Assembly (NCBI GenBank): GCA_963703075.1
Contig: OY969786.1
Location: 2,604,001 to 2,668,000, forward strand
Length of the DNA stretch: 64,000 nt
Source of the DNA: Korobacter sp963703075
GTDB lineage: Bacteria > Acidobacteriota > Terriglobia > Terriglobales > Acidobacteriaceae
Direction: 5' to 3'
A program made the position numbers and the translations under genes. Positions 56,191 through 64,000 of this stretch are shown here, in pieces (position 1 is the first letter of the stretch; each line of letters begins with the position of its first letter). The notes beneath the pieces were generated by a model. That model saw only the letters and a list, made by a program, of their open reading frames with translations. It did not search any database and was not told the origin of the DNA.

Positions 56191-56994
56191 GTGTCATCCG
56201 CCGATCGCCCCATCTCGAACGATCGCCCTGGCTCCGGCCAAACTTCGCCGGTTGACACCATTCGCTTTTTCCCGCCATTTCCCGCCTGGACCGGCTTCGA
56301 CGTTATCGGCATCGCAGTCATTTTTCTGCTTGCCATGGTGGTGTGCTGGGGCGTGACCACGGTGCTCGCGAGCATGTTGCCCGGGTTGCAGCATACCCCC
56401 GAGCGGGAGATCGCGAAGATGCCGCTGGTCGGCATCGCCGCCCAAACCATCGCTTACATTGTGGTGTTCCTGTATATGGTGCGCGTGCTGCGGCAACGCT
56501 CCGGTGAGCCGGCCTTCGTGGCCATCGAGTGGAACTCGCGCCTGGGAACGGTCGTAATGGGAGTGGTCGGCGGCCTGGTCCTCGCCACTCTCGTCCAGGT
56601 AAGCCAGCTACTCTTGCCGGTGCCGAAGACGCTGCCCATCGACACGCTCTTCAAGACCCCGCTCCTTGCTTACGTGGTTTCCATCTTCAGCGTGCTGATC
56701 GCCCCGCTTTTAGAGGAGATGTATTTCCGTGGCCTGATGTTCCCTTCCCTGCGGGAAGTGCTGAATGAATGGCCGGCGATCCTCATCACCGGCGCGGCCT
56801 TCACATTTGTGCATGCCTCCCAATTAGGCTATGCGTGGGCCGCACTGGTACCCATGTTCATTGTTGGCCTGGTCTTGACGTGGGTCAGGGCGCAGTTGAA
56901 ATCCGTCGCCGCCTCGTGGACCATGCACGTTACCTACAACGCCACTCTCGTGGTCGCATCCTGGATTACCAGCGGACACTTCCGCAACCTGTAG
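56191..56994 (+). CDS. CPBP-family (CAAX/bacteriocin-processing) intramembrane protease
   Basis: This 267-residue membrane protein has the CPBP (Abi) protease motifs: LIAPLLEEMYFRGLMF (EExxxR), FTFVHASQLGYAWAA (FxxxH) and the late HVTYNA (HxxxN). About six to eight transmembrane segments are visible. The start is a GTG at 56191, nine bases after the uvrA stop, so it may share its transcript. Family members cut prenylated or secreted substrates or act in bacteriocin immunity; the substrate here is unknown. Confidence 0.86.
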   Translation: MSSADRPISNDRPGSGQTSPVDTIRFFPPFPAWTGFDVIGIAVIFLLAMVVCWGVTTVLASMLPGLQHTPEREIAKMPLVGIAAQTIAYIVVFLYMVRVLRQRSGEPAFVAIEWNSRLGTVVMGVVGGLVLATLVQVSQLLLPVPKTLPIDTLFKTPLLAYVVSIFSVLIAPLLEEMYFRGLMFPSLREVLNEWPAILITGAAFTFVHASQLGYAWAALVPMFIVGLVLTWVRAQLKSVAASWTMHVTYNATLVVASWITSGHFRNL

Positions 56995-57014
56995 AGACGA
57001 ACCGTTACAACATT

Positions 57015-58472
57015 TCACGGGGCATACAAGGAGAGCCGCAGGTTGCGGAAATCCCTGGAGAGACGCAGTCGATCCTCGTGCGGCATTGCTTGGATGATGG
57101 CTTGGGTTCGCTCCCGCGCGCCAGGCGGAGGCGCGTCGGTACCGTATTCCACCAGCCACACGCGGCGGCATTCTTTGCACGCTGCCAGCAGCGCCGCCGG
57201 ATCGGCTTCGGCCTTGGCATCGTCTTCCAGTTGGCCGACCAGCGGCTTCGGCGCAAGGATCTTCAGCCCACCGTTGCCGGTGCGATCCCAGTAATAGTCG
57301 AAGGCGTTGCGCGCATACGGCGGAGAGAACGCGATCGCATCACCCGGCTGAAAATTCTGCTCCACGAAAGCACTCACGTCACGCCAGTCTTCGATCGGCT
57401 TGCGATAGGCAGCGACCACCGTTACACAACTCGCCACGGCCAGGGTACTGACGACGATCCATCGCGCAGATCGCGGTAGGGATGCGGCTCCGTTGGCGGC
57501 CAGGATCAGAACAGCCGGGAGACTCACCATCAGATATTTGAATGCAAATACTGACTGCCGCAGAGACACCACGTACGCGAGCAGGATTGGGACGATGACC
57601 CAGCTCAGTAAAAGCGCGATGTGCCAGCGCTCCGATGAATTCTTCGGTCGCCGAACGATATGCCATACCGCTGCGGCCCACAGAAGCGCCATGAGGATGA
57701 ACTTCAGCCCGCTGCCGCTGTAGAACTGCAACAAGCGAAAGAGCTGCTTGGGGCTGACCGGAGCGATCCATGCGGTCGTCACGGTGCGGCCCTGTAGGAC
57801 GAGGAAGACCAGCGCCGGAGCGCACAGCAGGAGGATTCCAACCGCAGCCAGCAGCAGCGGACGCCAACGCAGCTTGGCTCGCGGCACCGCGATGAGCGAG
57901 ACGGTTTGCGCTATGAGAACCAGCGCGGCGAAATAATGCGAGTACACTGCCAGCGCGCTCAGCAGCGCGTAAGCCGTCCAGTTGCGCCAGCCGCCGTCTT
58001 CCATCGCCCGTACCAGCCAATAGCACGAGAGCACGGCGAAGAACATGGCCATGGTGTAAGAGCGCGCATCCTGTGAAAGTTCGATATGTGCCGGATGGAC
58101 TGCCAGCAACAATGCAGCCAGCCACGCAGTCGGCTCTCCGAAGGTTCTGCGGGTAAAAGCATAGACAGCGCCTACGGCGCCAATACCGAATAGCGCTGAG
58201 GGAAAGCGCAGCATCCATTCGCTACGCCCCAGGTTCAGCCAAACCCGCTCGAACATGTAGTAAGCGGTCGCATTCGCCTCGCGCGCCCACCACTCGCGCC
58301 CGAAAGCGTGCAGGGACGAAGTCGAAAGCGTGTAGGTCGCCGCTTCGTCGAGCCAAAGACTTTTGTGCCCTAGCAGGATCAGCCGCAAAATTGCGGCGAG
58401 CAGGAGCAACAGCCAGAGCGTCTTTTCCTGCCACCAAGGCTTCGGCTGACTGACATCGATCACGTGCGCCAT
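57015..58472 (-). CDS. GT39/ArnT-like membrane glycosyltransferase
   Basis: A 485-residue polytopic membrane protein. The N-terminal loop has the acidic pair of lipid-linked glycosyltransferases (SLWLDEAATYTLSTSSL), followed by RFPSALFGIGAVGAVYAFTR and HPAHIELSQDARSYTMAMFF, typical of GT39/PMT_2 enzymes that use a polyprenyl-phosphate sugar. About ten membrane segments follow, then a soluble C-terminal region. The ATG at 58472 (MAHVIDVSQPK) is preferred; the longer frame reaches 58562 across a terminator hairpin. Confidence 0.85.
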   Translation of the reverse strand: MAHVIDVSQPKPWWQEKTLWLLLLLAAILRLILLGHKSLWLDEAATYTLSTSSLHAFGREWWAREANATAYYMFERVWLNLGRSEWMLRFPSALFGIGAVGAVYAFTRRTFGEPTAWLAALLLAVHPAHIELSQDARSYTMAMFFAVLSCYWLVRAMEDGGWRNWTAYALLSALAVYSHYFAALVLIAQTVSLIAVPRAKLRWRPLLLAAVGILLLCAPALVFLVLQGRTVTTAWIAPVSPKQLFRLLQFYSGSGLKFILMALLWAAAVWHIVRRPKNSSERWHIALLLSWVIVPILLAYVVSLRQSVFAFKYLMVSLPAVLILAANGAASLPRSARWIVVSTLAVASCVTVVAAYRKPIEDWRDVSAFVEQNFQPGDAIAFSPPYARNAFDYYWDRTGNGGLKILAPKPLVGQLEDDAKAEADPAALLAACKECRRVWLVEYGTDAPPPGARERTQAIIQAMPHEDRLRLSRDFRNLRLSLYAP

Positions 58473-58512
58473 TCTACCGACTGTGCGCCCATCTGCATGG
58501 TGCAAAGAGAAG

Positions 58513-58532
58513 CCCCGCTGTTTCCAGCGGGG
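58513..58532 (-). terminator. Hairpin terminator after the GcvH-like gene
   Basis: An 8-base perfect GC-rich stem (ccccgctg / cagcgggg) has a 4-base loop and, on the minus strand, a pyrimidine/T-rich tail (cttctcttt). It lies about 40 bases after the stop of the GcvH-like gene. Confidence 0.65.
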
Positions 58533-58569
58533 TTCGGGCGGAGCGGGTGCCCAGGAGATCATGCACTCG

Positions 58570-59241
58570 TTAGGACAGGAAGAACTCTTTTGCCACTTTT
58601 TCCCATTCGTCGTTAGGCAGCTCGGAGGTCAGGTTCTGGACTGCCTCGCCGCCATCCTGTGCCATCGCTCCAGCCAGCATCGGCATGCGGCGCTGCAGGC
58701 GTCCGGCAGCTTCTTCCATCCACCAGCGGGCCAAGGCGCCACCGAGAAGGTTGCGGAAGTTGGTCTTCGCGTCGGGCGATTGCACGGTCAGCAGCCAGCC
58801 TTCGCCGTACGGATCCTTTGCGGCCAGCGTCGGGTTCGTCACCACCGCATCGTTGATCTCGGCAACGCTGCCTTCGATCGGCGAAACCATGTCGACCTTC
58901 TTGCCGTCGCGCTCGATCGACCAGATCTTCTGTCCCTGGCGGATCCACTGGCCGCGCTGCGGCAGGTTGATCTTCTCGATCGCGCCATTGATCTTGCCGG
59001 CAAAATCATCGATTCCAACCCGCACCAGGTTCGGGCTCTCGCTCAGCGCCCAAGTGTGTCCGGGATGATAGCGAAGTGCCTCGGGGACCTTGAACCCGCC
59101 CACCAGGCTGGGCTCCAAGGGAAGCACTACTTGTTTCGTGACGGCGGGCGCTACCTGTACAACCGGCTGTTTACCGCGGCTCATAAAGTAATCGATGGTT
59201 AAGAATGCGACGAACGTGAAGAGAACCAGAAGAACTGTCAT
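58570..59241 (-). CDS. Membrane-anchored GcvH-like (glycine cleavage H fold) protein
   Basis: A 223-residue protein with one N-terminal membrane segment (MTVLLVLFTFVAFLTIDYFM). Residues about 60-150 have a biotinyl/lipoyl fold of the H-protein type: HPGHTWALSESPNLVRVGID, DFAGKINGAIEKINLPQ, VDMVSPIEGSVAEIN, DPYGEGWLLTV. By my alignment the lipoylated Lys of GcvH is replaced by Gly, with Lys next to it, so it may not carry lipoate. A helical C-terminus follows. The ATG at 59241 has ribosome site ggagg. No glycine cleavage genes are nearby, so a different role is likely. Confidence 0.75.
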   Translation of the reverse strand: MTVLLVLFTFVAFLTIDYFMSRGKQPVVQVAPAVTKQVVLPLEPSLVGGFKVPEALRYHPGHTWALSESPNLVRVGIDDFAGKINGAIEKINLPQRGQWIRQGQKIWSIERDGKKVDMVSPIEGSVAEINDAVVTNPTLAAKDPYGEGWLLTVQSPDAKTNFRNLLGGALARWWMEEAAGRLQRRMPMLAGAMAQDGGEAVQNLTSELPNDEWEKVAKEFFLS

Positions 59242-59605
59242 AAAGCACCTCCGCCCGTGGGGCTCGATATGTATGGTAAAGAACGTCCTTTCTAAATGCA
59301 TTTGCCATGCCAACTCTTCCGCTCTTTGTATGTAACAGGGGAGGCCCAGTATTCATGCGGGTTTGCGGCGCACAGAGGAGAAATGAACAACTCAGTTGCA
59401 AGATTTCACAACAGTCGCGATCGATGTGGTTTACAACGGAGCGAGGTGTGAAAGATTGCAGCGGGAAGTGGTAAGTCGTTCAGAGTCTTGCGTTCAAAGG
59501 TGGTAATGCAGGCGTGTTGCGAATTGCCATCGCTGTTGCGGATCTCTGCAGTCATCGGCTCGATCCGCAAAGATCAATCGCAACAAAATCCGCAATTCCG
59601 AAAAA
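59242..59605. other. Intergenic region, nothing seen
   Basis: Two minus-strand genes flank this stretch. It holds the promoter of the GcvH-like gene but no gene, repeat or clear structure that I can support. Confidence 0.4.
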
Positions 59606-60232
59606 TTATTGTTGTGCGACACCTTTTACGACCAAAGCCGCCGGCAATTCTCCGCTTGAGGTCGTGAGTGAAAGATGCAAAACCACCAACCCTTCCGAGC
59701 TAAGGGTGGCCGTCCCCGGTTTGCCGTCATCTGCAACCAGGCACAAGATCGTTGGATGTGCTCCGCCTGCGACCTTTGCGCTGGCGCGATGCAGCTGCTT
59801 CTCCGTATAGACGGTCGTCGGGTCTGTATCTGTGGCGAGGGGCACGAGCAGGAGAAAGTCGCGATTAGGCGCAACTCCCATGTGGTTGCCATCGTTCGGC
59901 AGAAGTGCGTAACGCAGGGTGTAGGTACCCTTCGGGATGGTTTGGGCACGAAAATCCTTGCCCTCCGCCTCGAAGCGGATCGCTCCGACAAACGAAGATG
60001 GGTCGAGCTGCGGATAATTCGCGCCCTCAACCTCCTTAGCGGACGTTTTCACTGATTTCGCCAGCCACAGCGAGACCAGGGCGGTTCCATCCTGGGCCAG
60101 CACGCGCAGGCCATGATCCTGCAAAGCGCCGGCGAACGCCGGTGGCACATCCGGCTTGCCAATGGGGTCGACTTTCTGCGCAGCGGCGAAGGTCGCGACG
60201 AAAATTAGTGCGCTTAGAAAAACGGTTTTCAC
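59606..60232 (-). CDS. Secreted protein of unknown function
   Basis: A 208-residue protein with a signal peptide (VFLSALIFVATFAAA, then QKVDP). The mature part is beta-rich (GTALVSLWLAKSVKTSAKEV, TIPKGTYTLRYALLPNDGNH), a pattern seen in Acidobacteriota secreted proteins of unknown role. I chose the GTG at 60232, because the preceding bases form the terminator of the next gene upstream. No metal or catalytic motif is visible. Confidence 0.75.
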   Translation of the reverse strand: MKTVFLSALIFVATFAAAQKVDPIGKPDVPPAFAGALQDHGLRVLAQDGTALVSLWLAKSVKTSAKEVEGANYPQLDPSSFVGAIRFEAEGKDFRAQTIPKGTYTLRYALLPNDGNHMGVAPNRDFLLLVPLATDTDPTTVYTEKQLHRASAKVAGGAHPTILCLVADDGKPGTATLSSEGLVVLHLSLTTSSGELPAALVVKGVAQQ

Positions 60233-60249
60233 AGTGATCCGACCATAAA

Positions 60250-60280
60250 ACGAAAAGCCGCGCACATTCAAGTGCACGGC
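60250..60280 (-). terminator. Terminator of the DUF1326-like gene
   Basis: On the minus strand a 9-base stem (gccgtgcac / gtgcgcggc, one G-T pair) with a 6-base loop is followed by cttttcgtttt. It lies 26 bases after the stop of the DUF1326-like gene. Confidence 0.7.
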
Positions 60281-60305
60281 TCACAGACATCGGAGGCGAT
60301 CGCTG

Positions 60306-61031
60306 CTAGCGTCCAGCACTTGCCATGGCGCTGCCATCTACGCTGAAATGGGCAAGATAGGCGCTGCGGCGGCCGTGGTTGTCCCAATCGGTGTTCAACC
60401 CGTTACCGCGAAACTGGTCGGTAACAGCGACGGCCGGAGTGGCGCGATCGACCGTCGTTAGCGGAGGGTAGTAGGTGGTCTCGTTGCCGCAGATGTGGTC
60501 GTTATCGTTGAGCGAGCGGGTTTCGATGCGCGCCAGGTTTCCGGCCCGGAACATGGCGTGTGCGCCCGCGCCGCTGCCGTGCACGTGGGCGGTTTCGACG
60601 GCGGCCTGGGGCAGCGCAAATTCCATCGGAACACTTTCGACCTGCATCACGTTGTCGAAGAGTTGCCCTGCCTCATGCTGGGCAAACGCCACTAGCGCGT
60701 CTCGCTGCGCTGCGGTGGCGCGGTCATCGACCATCAACACGACCTTCGCCGGGTAAGGATTCTCGTAGGGATCGCCCAAGGTGCCGTTGGCGGTCACGGC
60801 CCCGGCGACGTTCAGGCCATCGAGTTTCACGCCGTTCCAGGAGCCGCTGTCGATCTTCCACGCCAGCAGTGCCTGCTTGCCGTTGAGCCCCGTCTCGCCG
60901 TTGGCGAAACACTGGGCCACGTAGACGTCGGTACTGCGCGACTCCATGTAATCGCCACGAATTTGTTGAGCAAAAGAGAGCGACGAAATCGAAAGAAGCG
61001 CCACTAAGGCCGCGCTAGACAGAATCCGCAT
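60306..61031 (-). CDS. Secreted DUF1326-like protein
   Basis: A 241-residue protein with signal peptide (LSSAALVALLSISSLSFAQ). The mature N-terminus, GDYMESRSTDVYVAQCFANG, and GKQALLAWKIDSGSWNGVKL match the DUF1326 pattern; function unknown. The C-terminal half includes AAVETAHVHGSGAGAHAMFR. Its own terminator follows. It is likely periplasmic, and is separated from the oxidoreductase operon by about 80 bases on the same strand. Confidence 0.78.
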   Translation of the reverse strand: MRILSSAALVALLSISSLSFAQQIRGDYMESRSTDVYVAQCFANGETGLNGKQALLAWKIDSGSWNGVKLDGLNVAGAVTANGTLGDPYENPYPAKVVLMVDDRATAAQRDALVAFAQHEAGQLFDNVMQVESVPMEFALPQAAVETAHVHGSGAGAHAMFRAGNLARIETRSLNDNDHICGNETTYYPPLTTVDRATPAVAVTDQFRGNGLNTDWDNHGRRSAYLAHFSVDGSAMASAGR

Positions 61032-61112
61032 GTCCTCACCCCGTTGGCTCTATTGTAGTAGAACCCGCCGGGGTGAGAGTTGAACGATCCGGATTCGCTC
61101 TTACTGCGCGAG

Positions 61113-61334
61113 TTATTTACATCCGTGGCAGCTTCGCCCGGAGTGCTTGCAATTGCCGGGCTCGGCCAAATCCCCATCGGGACCGATGCAGGTTTGGGTG
61201 TGCATGCACCAGAAGAGGCCGTCGTTCGTTGGAGGGACCGTGGGATCGTGCTCGGAGGAAATGAACTGTCCCTTCCAGCGCAGCGATGGGCAAAGATCCG
61301 GAGACGAGGTATCGAAGCGTTTGTGATCAGGCAT
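61113..61334 (-). CDS. Small Cys-rich protein at the end of the oxidoreductase operon
   Basis: A 73-residue protein with conserved-looking motifs (DLCPSLRWKGQFISSEHDPT, NDGLFWCMHTQTCIGPDG, LAEPGNCKHSGRSCHG). Six or more Cys residues suggest metal binding. The start overlaps the end of the FAD-subunit gene, so it is part of that operon; a maturation or electron-transfer role is inference. Confidence 0.55.
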   Translation of the reverse strand: MPDHKRFDTSSPDLCPSLRWKGQFISSEHDPTVPPTNDGLFWCMHTQTCIGPDGDLAEPGNCKHSGRSCHGCK

Positions 61335-62352
61335 GCGCATCATGGGCGTGGCCTCCGATCTGTGCTGTCTGCTCGTTCCCGGCGGCGAGCAGCGCGCGTT
61401 TCACCGCCGCCTTGGCAACCGTGATCTTATATTTGTTCTTGCCGAGGCTCTTGGCATTCGCCAGGGCCGCATTCGCCGCGGCCATGGCATTTTCCGGCGT
61501 TAATTCTTTGCCGGTGATGGCCGTCGCCGCTTCTTCGGAAAGCCATGGCACGGGGGCGACGTTTCCGAGCACGATTCTTGCAGACTTCACGCGGCTTCCC
61601 TCCATCTGCAAGGCGACCGAGCAGGTTGCCAGCGGCCAGTCGAAGGCCGCCTTTTGTCGCACCTCATAGTTTGCGGCTCGAACGCCTTCGGCCGGAGGAA
61701 CGATGATCTCCACGATCAGCTCATTCGGACGCAGATCATGCTCACGTTCGGTCTCACTTTTCGGGATGCGGTAAAACTTCTCCAGTTCCACTTCGCGCAG
61801 CTTGCCGCTGCCGAGAATGCGAACCTTCGCCCCGTGCGCGATGAGAGCTGGAACGACGGTGGATGGGCTGACGAAATACGCGGGGCCGTCGTTGCCAAGA
61901 ATGGCGTGATAGCGGTTATCGCCCGCCAACACCAACGACTTCCCTGCTTTGTCCGTCGGCAGCAAGCCCATACCGTTGCGGAAGTACCAGCAGCGAGGCC
62001 GCTGACAAAGGTTGCCGCCGAGGGTTGCCATGTTGCGGATCTGCGGGCTGGCCGCATCCCGCGCAGCTTCGGCGATCGCCGGGTACTGTTGCCGCACCTG
62101 TTCGTTGTCGCCGAAGTCCGAGAGGGTGGTTAGAGCGCCAATCCGCATGCCTTTCTGCGCATCGAAGCTGACCCCGCGCAGATCGGCGATACCCTTGATG
62201 TTTACCACGCGCTTGGGCGACACCACCTCATCCTTCATCAACGCGACCAGATCGGTTCCACCCGCCAGGATTTCGGCATCCCCCCAGCTTGCACCGAGCA
62301 GTTCGCCGACCTGGCTTCTTCCGCTTGCGCTTACATATTCGAACGGTCGCAT
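61327..62352 (-). CDS. FAD-binding subunit of a molybdenum hydroxylase (YagS/CoxM-like)
   Basis: A 341-residue medium subunit of an aldehyde/xanthine oxidoreductase. FAD-binding motifs are AEILAGGTDLVALMKDEV and NMATLGGNLCQRPRCWYFR; the Cys there suggests the extra iron-sulfur cluster of the YagS branch. The C-terminal domain (FDWPLATCSVALQMEGSRVK, VPWLSEEAATAITGKELTPE) is typical. It passes electrons from the molybdenum site to an acceptor. The ATG overlaps the stop of the large-subunit gene (tgatg). Confidence 0.88.
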   Translation of the reverse strand: MRPFEYVSASGRSQVGELLGASWGDAEILAGGTDLVALMKDEVVSPKRVVNIKGIADLRGVSFDAQKGMRIGALTTLSDFGDNEQVRQQYPAIAEAARDAASPQIRNMATLGGNLCQRPRCWYFRNGMGLLPTDKAGKSLVLAGDNRYHAILGNDGPAYFVSPSTVVPALIAHGAKVRILGSGKLREVELEKFYRIPKSETEREHDLRPNELIVEIIVPPAEGVRAANYEVRQKAAFDWPLATCSVALQMEGSRVKSARIVLGNVAPVPWLSEEAATAITGKELTPENAMAAANAALANAKSLGKNKYKITVAKAAVKRALLAAGNEQTAQIGGHAHDAHA

Positions 62353-64000
62353 CAGGCTTCTCCTTTCTCGAGCGCTTCGAGCACGCGGTCCGGCGTGAGC
62401 GGCAGGAACGGCACGCGGACGCCGATGGCATTGGCGACGGCGTTGGAGATGGCCGCGCCGGGCGAGACGACGGCGGGTTCGGCGAGACCGATGACGCCGC
62501 GTTCGTCGTAGCCCTTGCCGGTCATCATGTGAACCTTGAGCTCGCCGATATCGTTGAGGCCCGCCAGCCGGTAGAACTCCATGTTGGGATTGAGCATGCG
62601 ACCGGTGACCGGATCGAGGAATTTCTCTTCGTACAAGGAGTAGGAAATACCCATGATCAGGCCGCCGTACATCTGGGTTTCAGCGGTCTTCAAATCGACA
62701 ACCAGGCCGCAATCTTGCACCGCCACCATCTTGGTGACCTTCACGATGCCGGTTTCAGTGTCGACGCTGACCTCGGCCATTTGCACGCCGCCGACCCCAC
62801 TGTTGGTGAGGTCAGGCTTCATACCGCTCTTGTTCACGCCGCGAACGGTGATGGGAACCGCGCCGAGCTTGGAGCAGGCCTGCTTCCAGGTCATCGACTT
62901 GGAGGCGTCGCCCTTTACGCGGACGGTGCCGTCTTTGATCTCGAGCTGATCGGCAGAAACGCCGAGCGATGGAGCGACTTTGGCAAGAAGCTGATCGCGG
63001 GCGTCAACCGCGCCGCGGCGGGTGGAGCTGCTGACGCCGCCGATGGTGGTGCTGCCGCCGCTGCCACCGGAGGGCGGATAGTGAGTATCGCCGATCTTGA
63101 GATCGATCGCCTCGAGCGGCAGGCCCAGGGTGTCGGCAGCGACGATCATGATGCAGGTGCGCGTGCCGGTGCCGAGGTCCTGGGTGCCCATCTTGATTTC
63201 GACGGACCCGTCGGGGTTGATGGTGAAGTCGCAGTTGCTGTCGTGACCACGGCCGCCCCAGGTGTGCAGCGAGAGACCCAAGCCCTTCTTCACTACGCCT
63301 TCGGAGGAGCCGCGCGGCTTCCAGTTCTCTTTCCACCCCATCAGCTGGTCGGCAATGACGAATTCTTCTTCGTAAATCTTCGCGCGCGGACCCGTCATGT
63401 CGAGGTTCTTGCGGAAGAAGTCCAGCGGATCCATGTTGAGCTTCGCCGCCGTGTCTTCCAACGCGCCCATGGTGATGACCGCAGCCTGCGGATGATTGGG
63501 CGCACGCCATGCCCGCGACGGCCCCTGGTTGGTGGCGATCGCGGTGTACTGCTTGCGCTGGTTGGGAACGTCGAATACATACGGCAGCGGCGGCGAGCCT
63601 CCACCGCCGGGACCGCCGGTGCCCCATCCATCCGATAGCCAGGCGGTAATGCGGCCGTCTTTTGAAGCTGCCACACTCACGCGCGCGTAGGCTGAAGGAC
63701 GAGCCCCCGCCACCTCAAGTTCGGCGTCGCGCTCGAGCATGATTTTCACCGGTTTGCCATGGGTCTGCTTGGCGAGCTGCGCGGTGGCGATGCCCCAGCG
63801 GTCGATGCCGAACTTGCTGCCGAAGCCTCCGCCAATGTATTGCTGCAACACGCGGATGTTGCCGGCCGGCATCCCCAACGGATCCGCCATCTGGGCAGCG
63901 ATCCCGCTGAGATTCTGGGTGGAGACGTGCACCTCGAGGTTCTTGTCGTCGATGAACTGCGACATCGCTCCGTGCGGTTCCAGGCAGCAATGGGTAATTA
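62352..64000 (-). CDS. Molybdenum-binding large subunit of an aldehyde/xanthine oxidoreductase (N-terminus off window)
   Basis: The frame runs to the right edge, so it is the C-terminal 549 or so residues of a longer protein (usually 700-780). Conserved blocks are QQYIGGGFGSKFGIDRWGIA, NQGPSRAWRAPNHPQAAVIT, QDLGTGTRTCIMIVAADTLG and near the end VIGLAEPAVVSPGAAISNAV, which holds the catalytic Glu of the family. It binds the molybdopterin cytosine dinucleotide cofactor. The order large-medium subunit fits the YagR-YagS-type operon; a [2Fe-2S] subunit should lie beyond the edge. The substrate cannot be told. Confidence 0.9.
   Translation of the reverse strand, partial: ITHCCLEPHGAMSQFIDDKNLEVHVSTQNLSGIAAQMADPLGMPAGNIRVLQQYIGGGFGSKFGIDRWGIATAQLAKQTHGKPVKIMLERDAELEVAGARPSAYARVSVAASKDGRITAWLSDGWGTGGPGGGGSPPLPYVFDVPNQRKQYTAIATNQGPSRAWRAPNHPQAAVITMGALEDTAAKLNMDPLDFFRKNLDMTGPRAKIYEEEFVIADQLMGWKENWKPRGSSEGVVKKGLGLSLHTWGGRGHDSNCDFTINPDGSVEIKMGTQDLGTGTRTCIMIVAADTLGLPLEAIDLKIGDTHYPPSGGSGGSTTIGGVSSSTRRGAVDARDQLLAKVAPSLGVSADQLEIKDGTVRVKGDASKSMTWKQACSKLGAVPITVRGVNKSGMKPDLTNSGVGGVQMAEVSVDTETGIVKVTKMVAVQDCGLVVDLKTAETQMYGGLIMGISYSLYEEKFLDPVTGRMLNPNMEFYRLAGLNDIGELKVHMMTGKGYDERGVIGLAEPAVVSPGAAISNAVANAIGVRVPFLPLTPDRVLEALEKGEA

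Noticed and set aside
57379..58218. 279-residue minus-strand frame in a second phase
   Set aside because: It overlaps the glycosyltransferase gene on the same strand in another phase and lacks hydrophobic segments or motifs.
62289..63638. 449-residue open frame on the plus strand
   Set aside because: It lies antisense to the clearly conserved molybdenum-subunit and FAD-subunit genes; long antisense frames are common in GC-rich codon patterns.

Overview
The window is bacterial DNA that falls into two parts. The right-hand part (about 48.7-64 kb) is an ordinary chromosomal backbone: tRNA-Val, a LigD-type DNA ligase, UvrA, a CPBP membrane protease, a GT39-type glycosyltransferase, several secreted or membrane proteins of unknown role, and an aldehyde/xanthine oxidoreductase operon running off the right edge. 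The style of the secreted proteins (a lone STN-domain protein, a DUF1326-like protein, small conserved membrane proteins) suggests an Acidobacteriota (Terriglobia-like) host. This is inference; no rRNA is present.

The left-hand part (1 to about 48.6 kb) is a genomic island. It ends in a tyrosine integrase next to tRNA-Val, with the tRNA 3' end facing the island, so the tRNA is the likely attachment site. The left end of the island is probably outside the window. The island is packed with defence-type genes in tightly overlapping operons. From left to right: (a) an actin/Hsp70-like ATPase with a SNF2 ATPase (513-5396); (b) a decayed tyrosine recombinase (5969-6862); (c) a nucleotide-centred operon of a dGTPase, a deoxyribosyltransferase-like/ATP-cone fusion, a small membrane protein and a possible PD-(D/E)XK protein (10916-6894), facing a divergent PEP-synthase-like gene (10964-12352); (d) a DISARM-like operon of DEAD helicase, DUF1998 protein, DrmD-like SNF2 ATPase and N6-adenine methylase, followed by an HNH nuclease and an ArdC/ImmA-like protein (26348-12632); (e) a Schlafen/AlbA_2 gene, broken by a frameshift; (f) a four-gene operon of an unknown protein, a PLD nuclease, a third SNF2 ATPase and a small protein (34687-27363); (g) a zone of gene fragments and small genes (35-40 kb); (h) a catalytically dead long-type prokaryotic Argonaute with an overlapping PD-(D/E)XK nuclease gene (40389-44014), matching the long-B pAgo/BPAN architecture; (i) plasmid- or phage-like genes (HExxH protein, winged-helix protein, ParB-like HTH protein) beside the integrase.

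Many long genes, including the housekeeping gene uvrA, are broken by a single frame change with good coding sequence on both sides. Some of these breaks are therefore more likely sequence errors than true pseudogenes. The strongest candidates for undescribed systems are the dGTPase/ATP-cone operon, the unknown-PLD-SNF2-small-protein operon and the actin-like/SNF2 pair.
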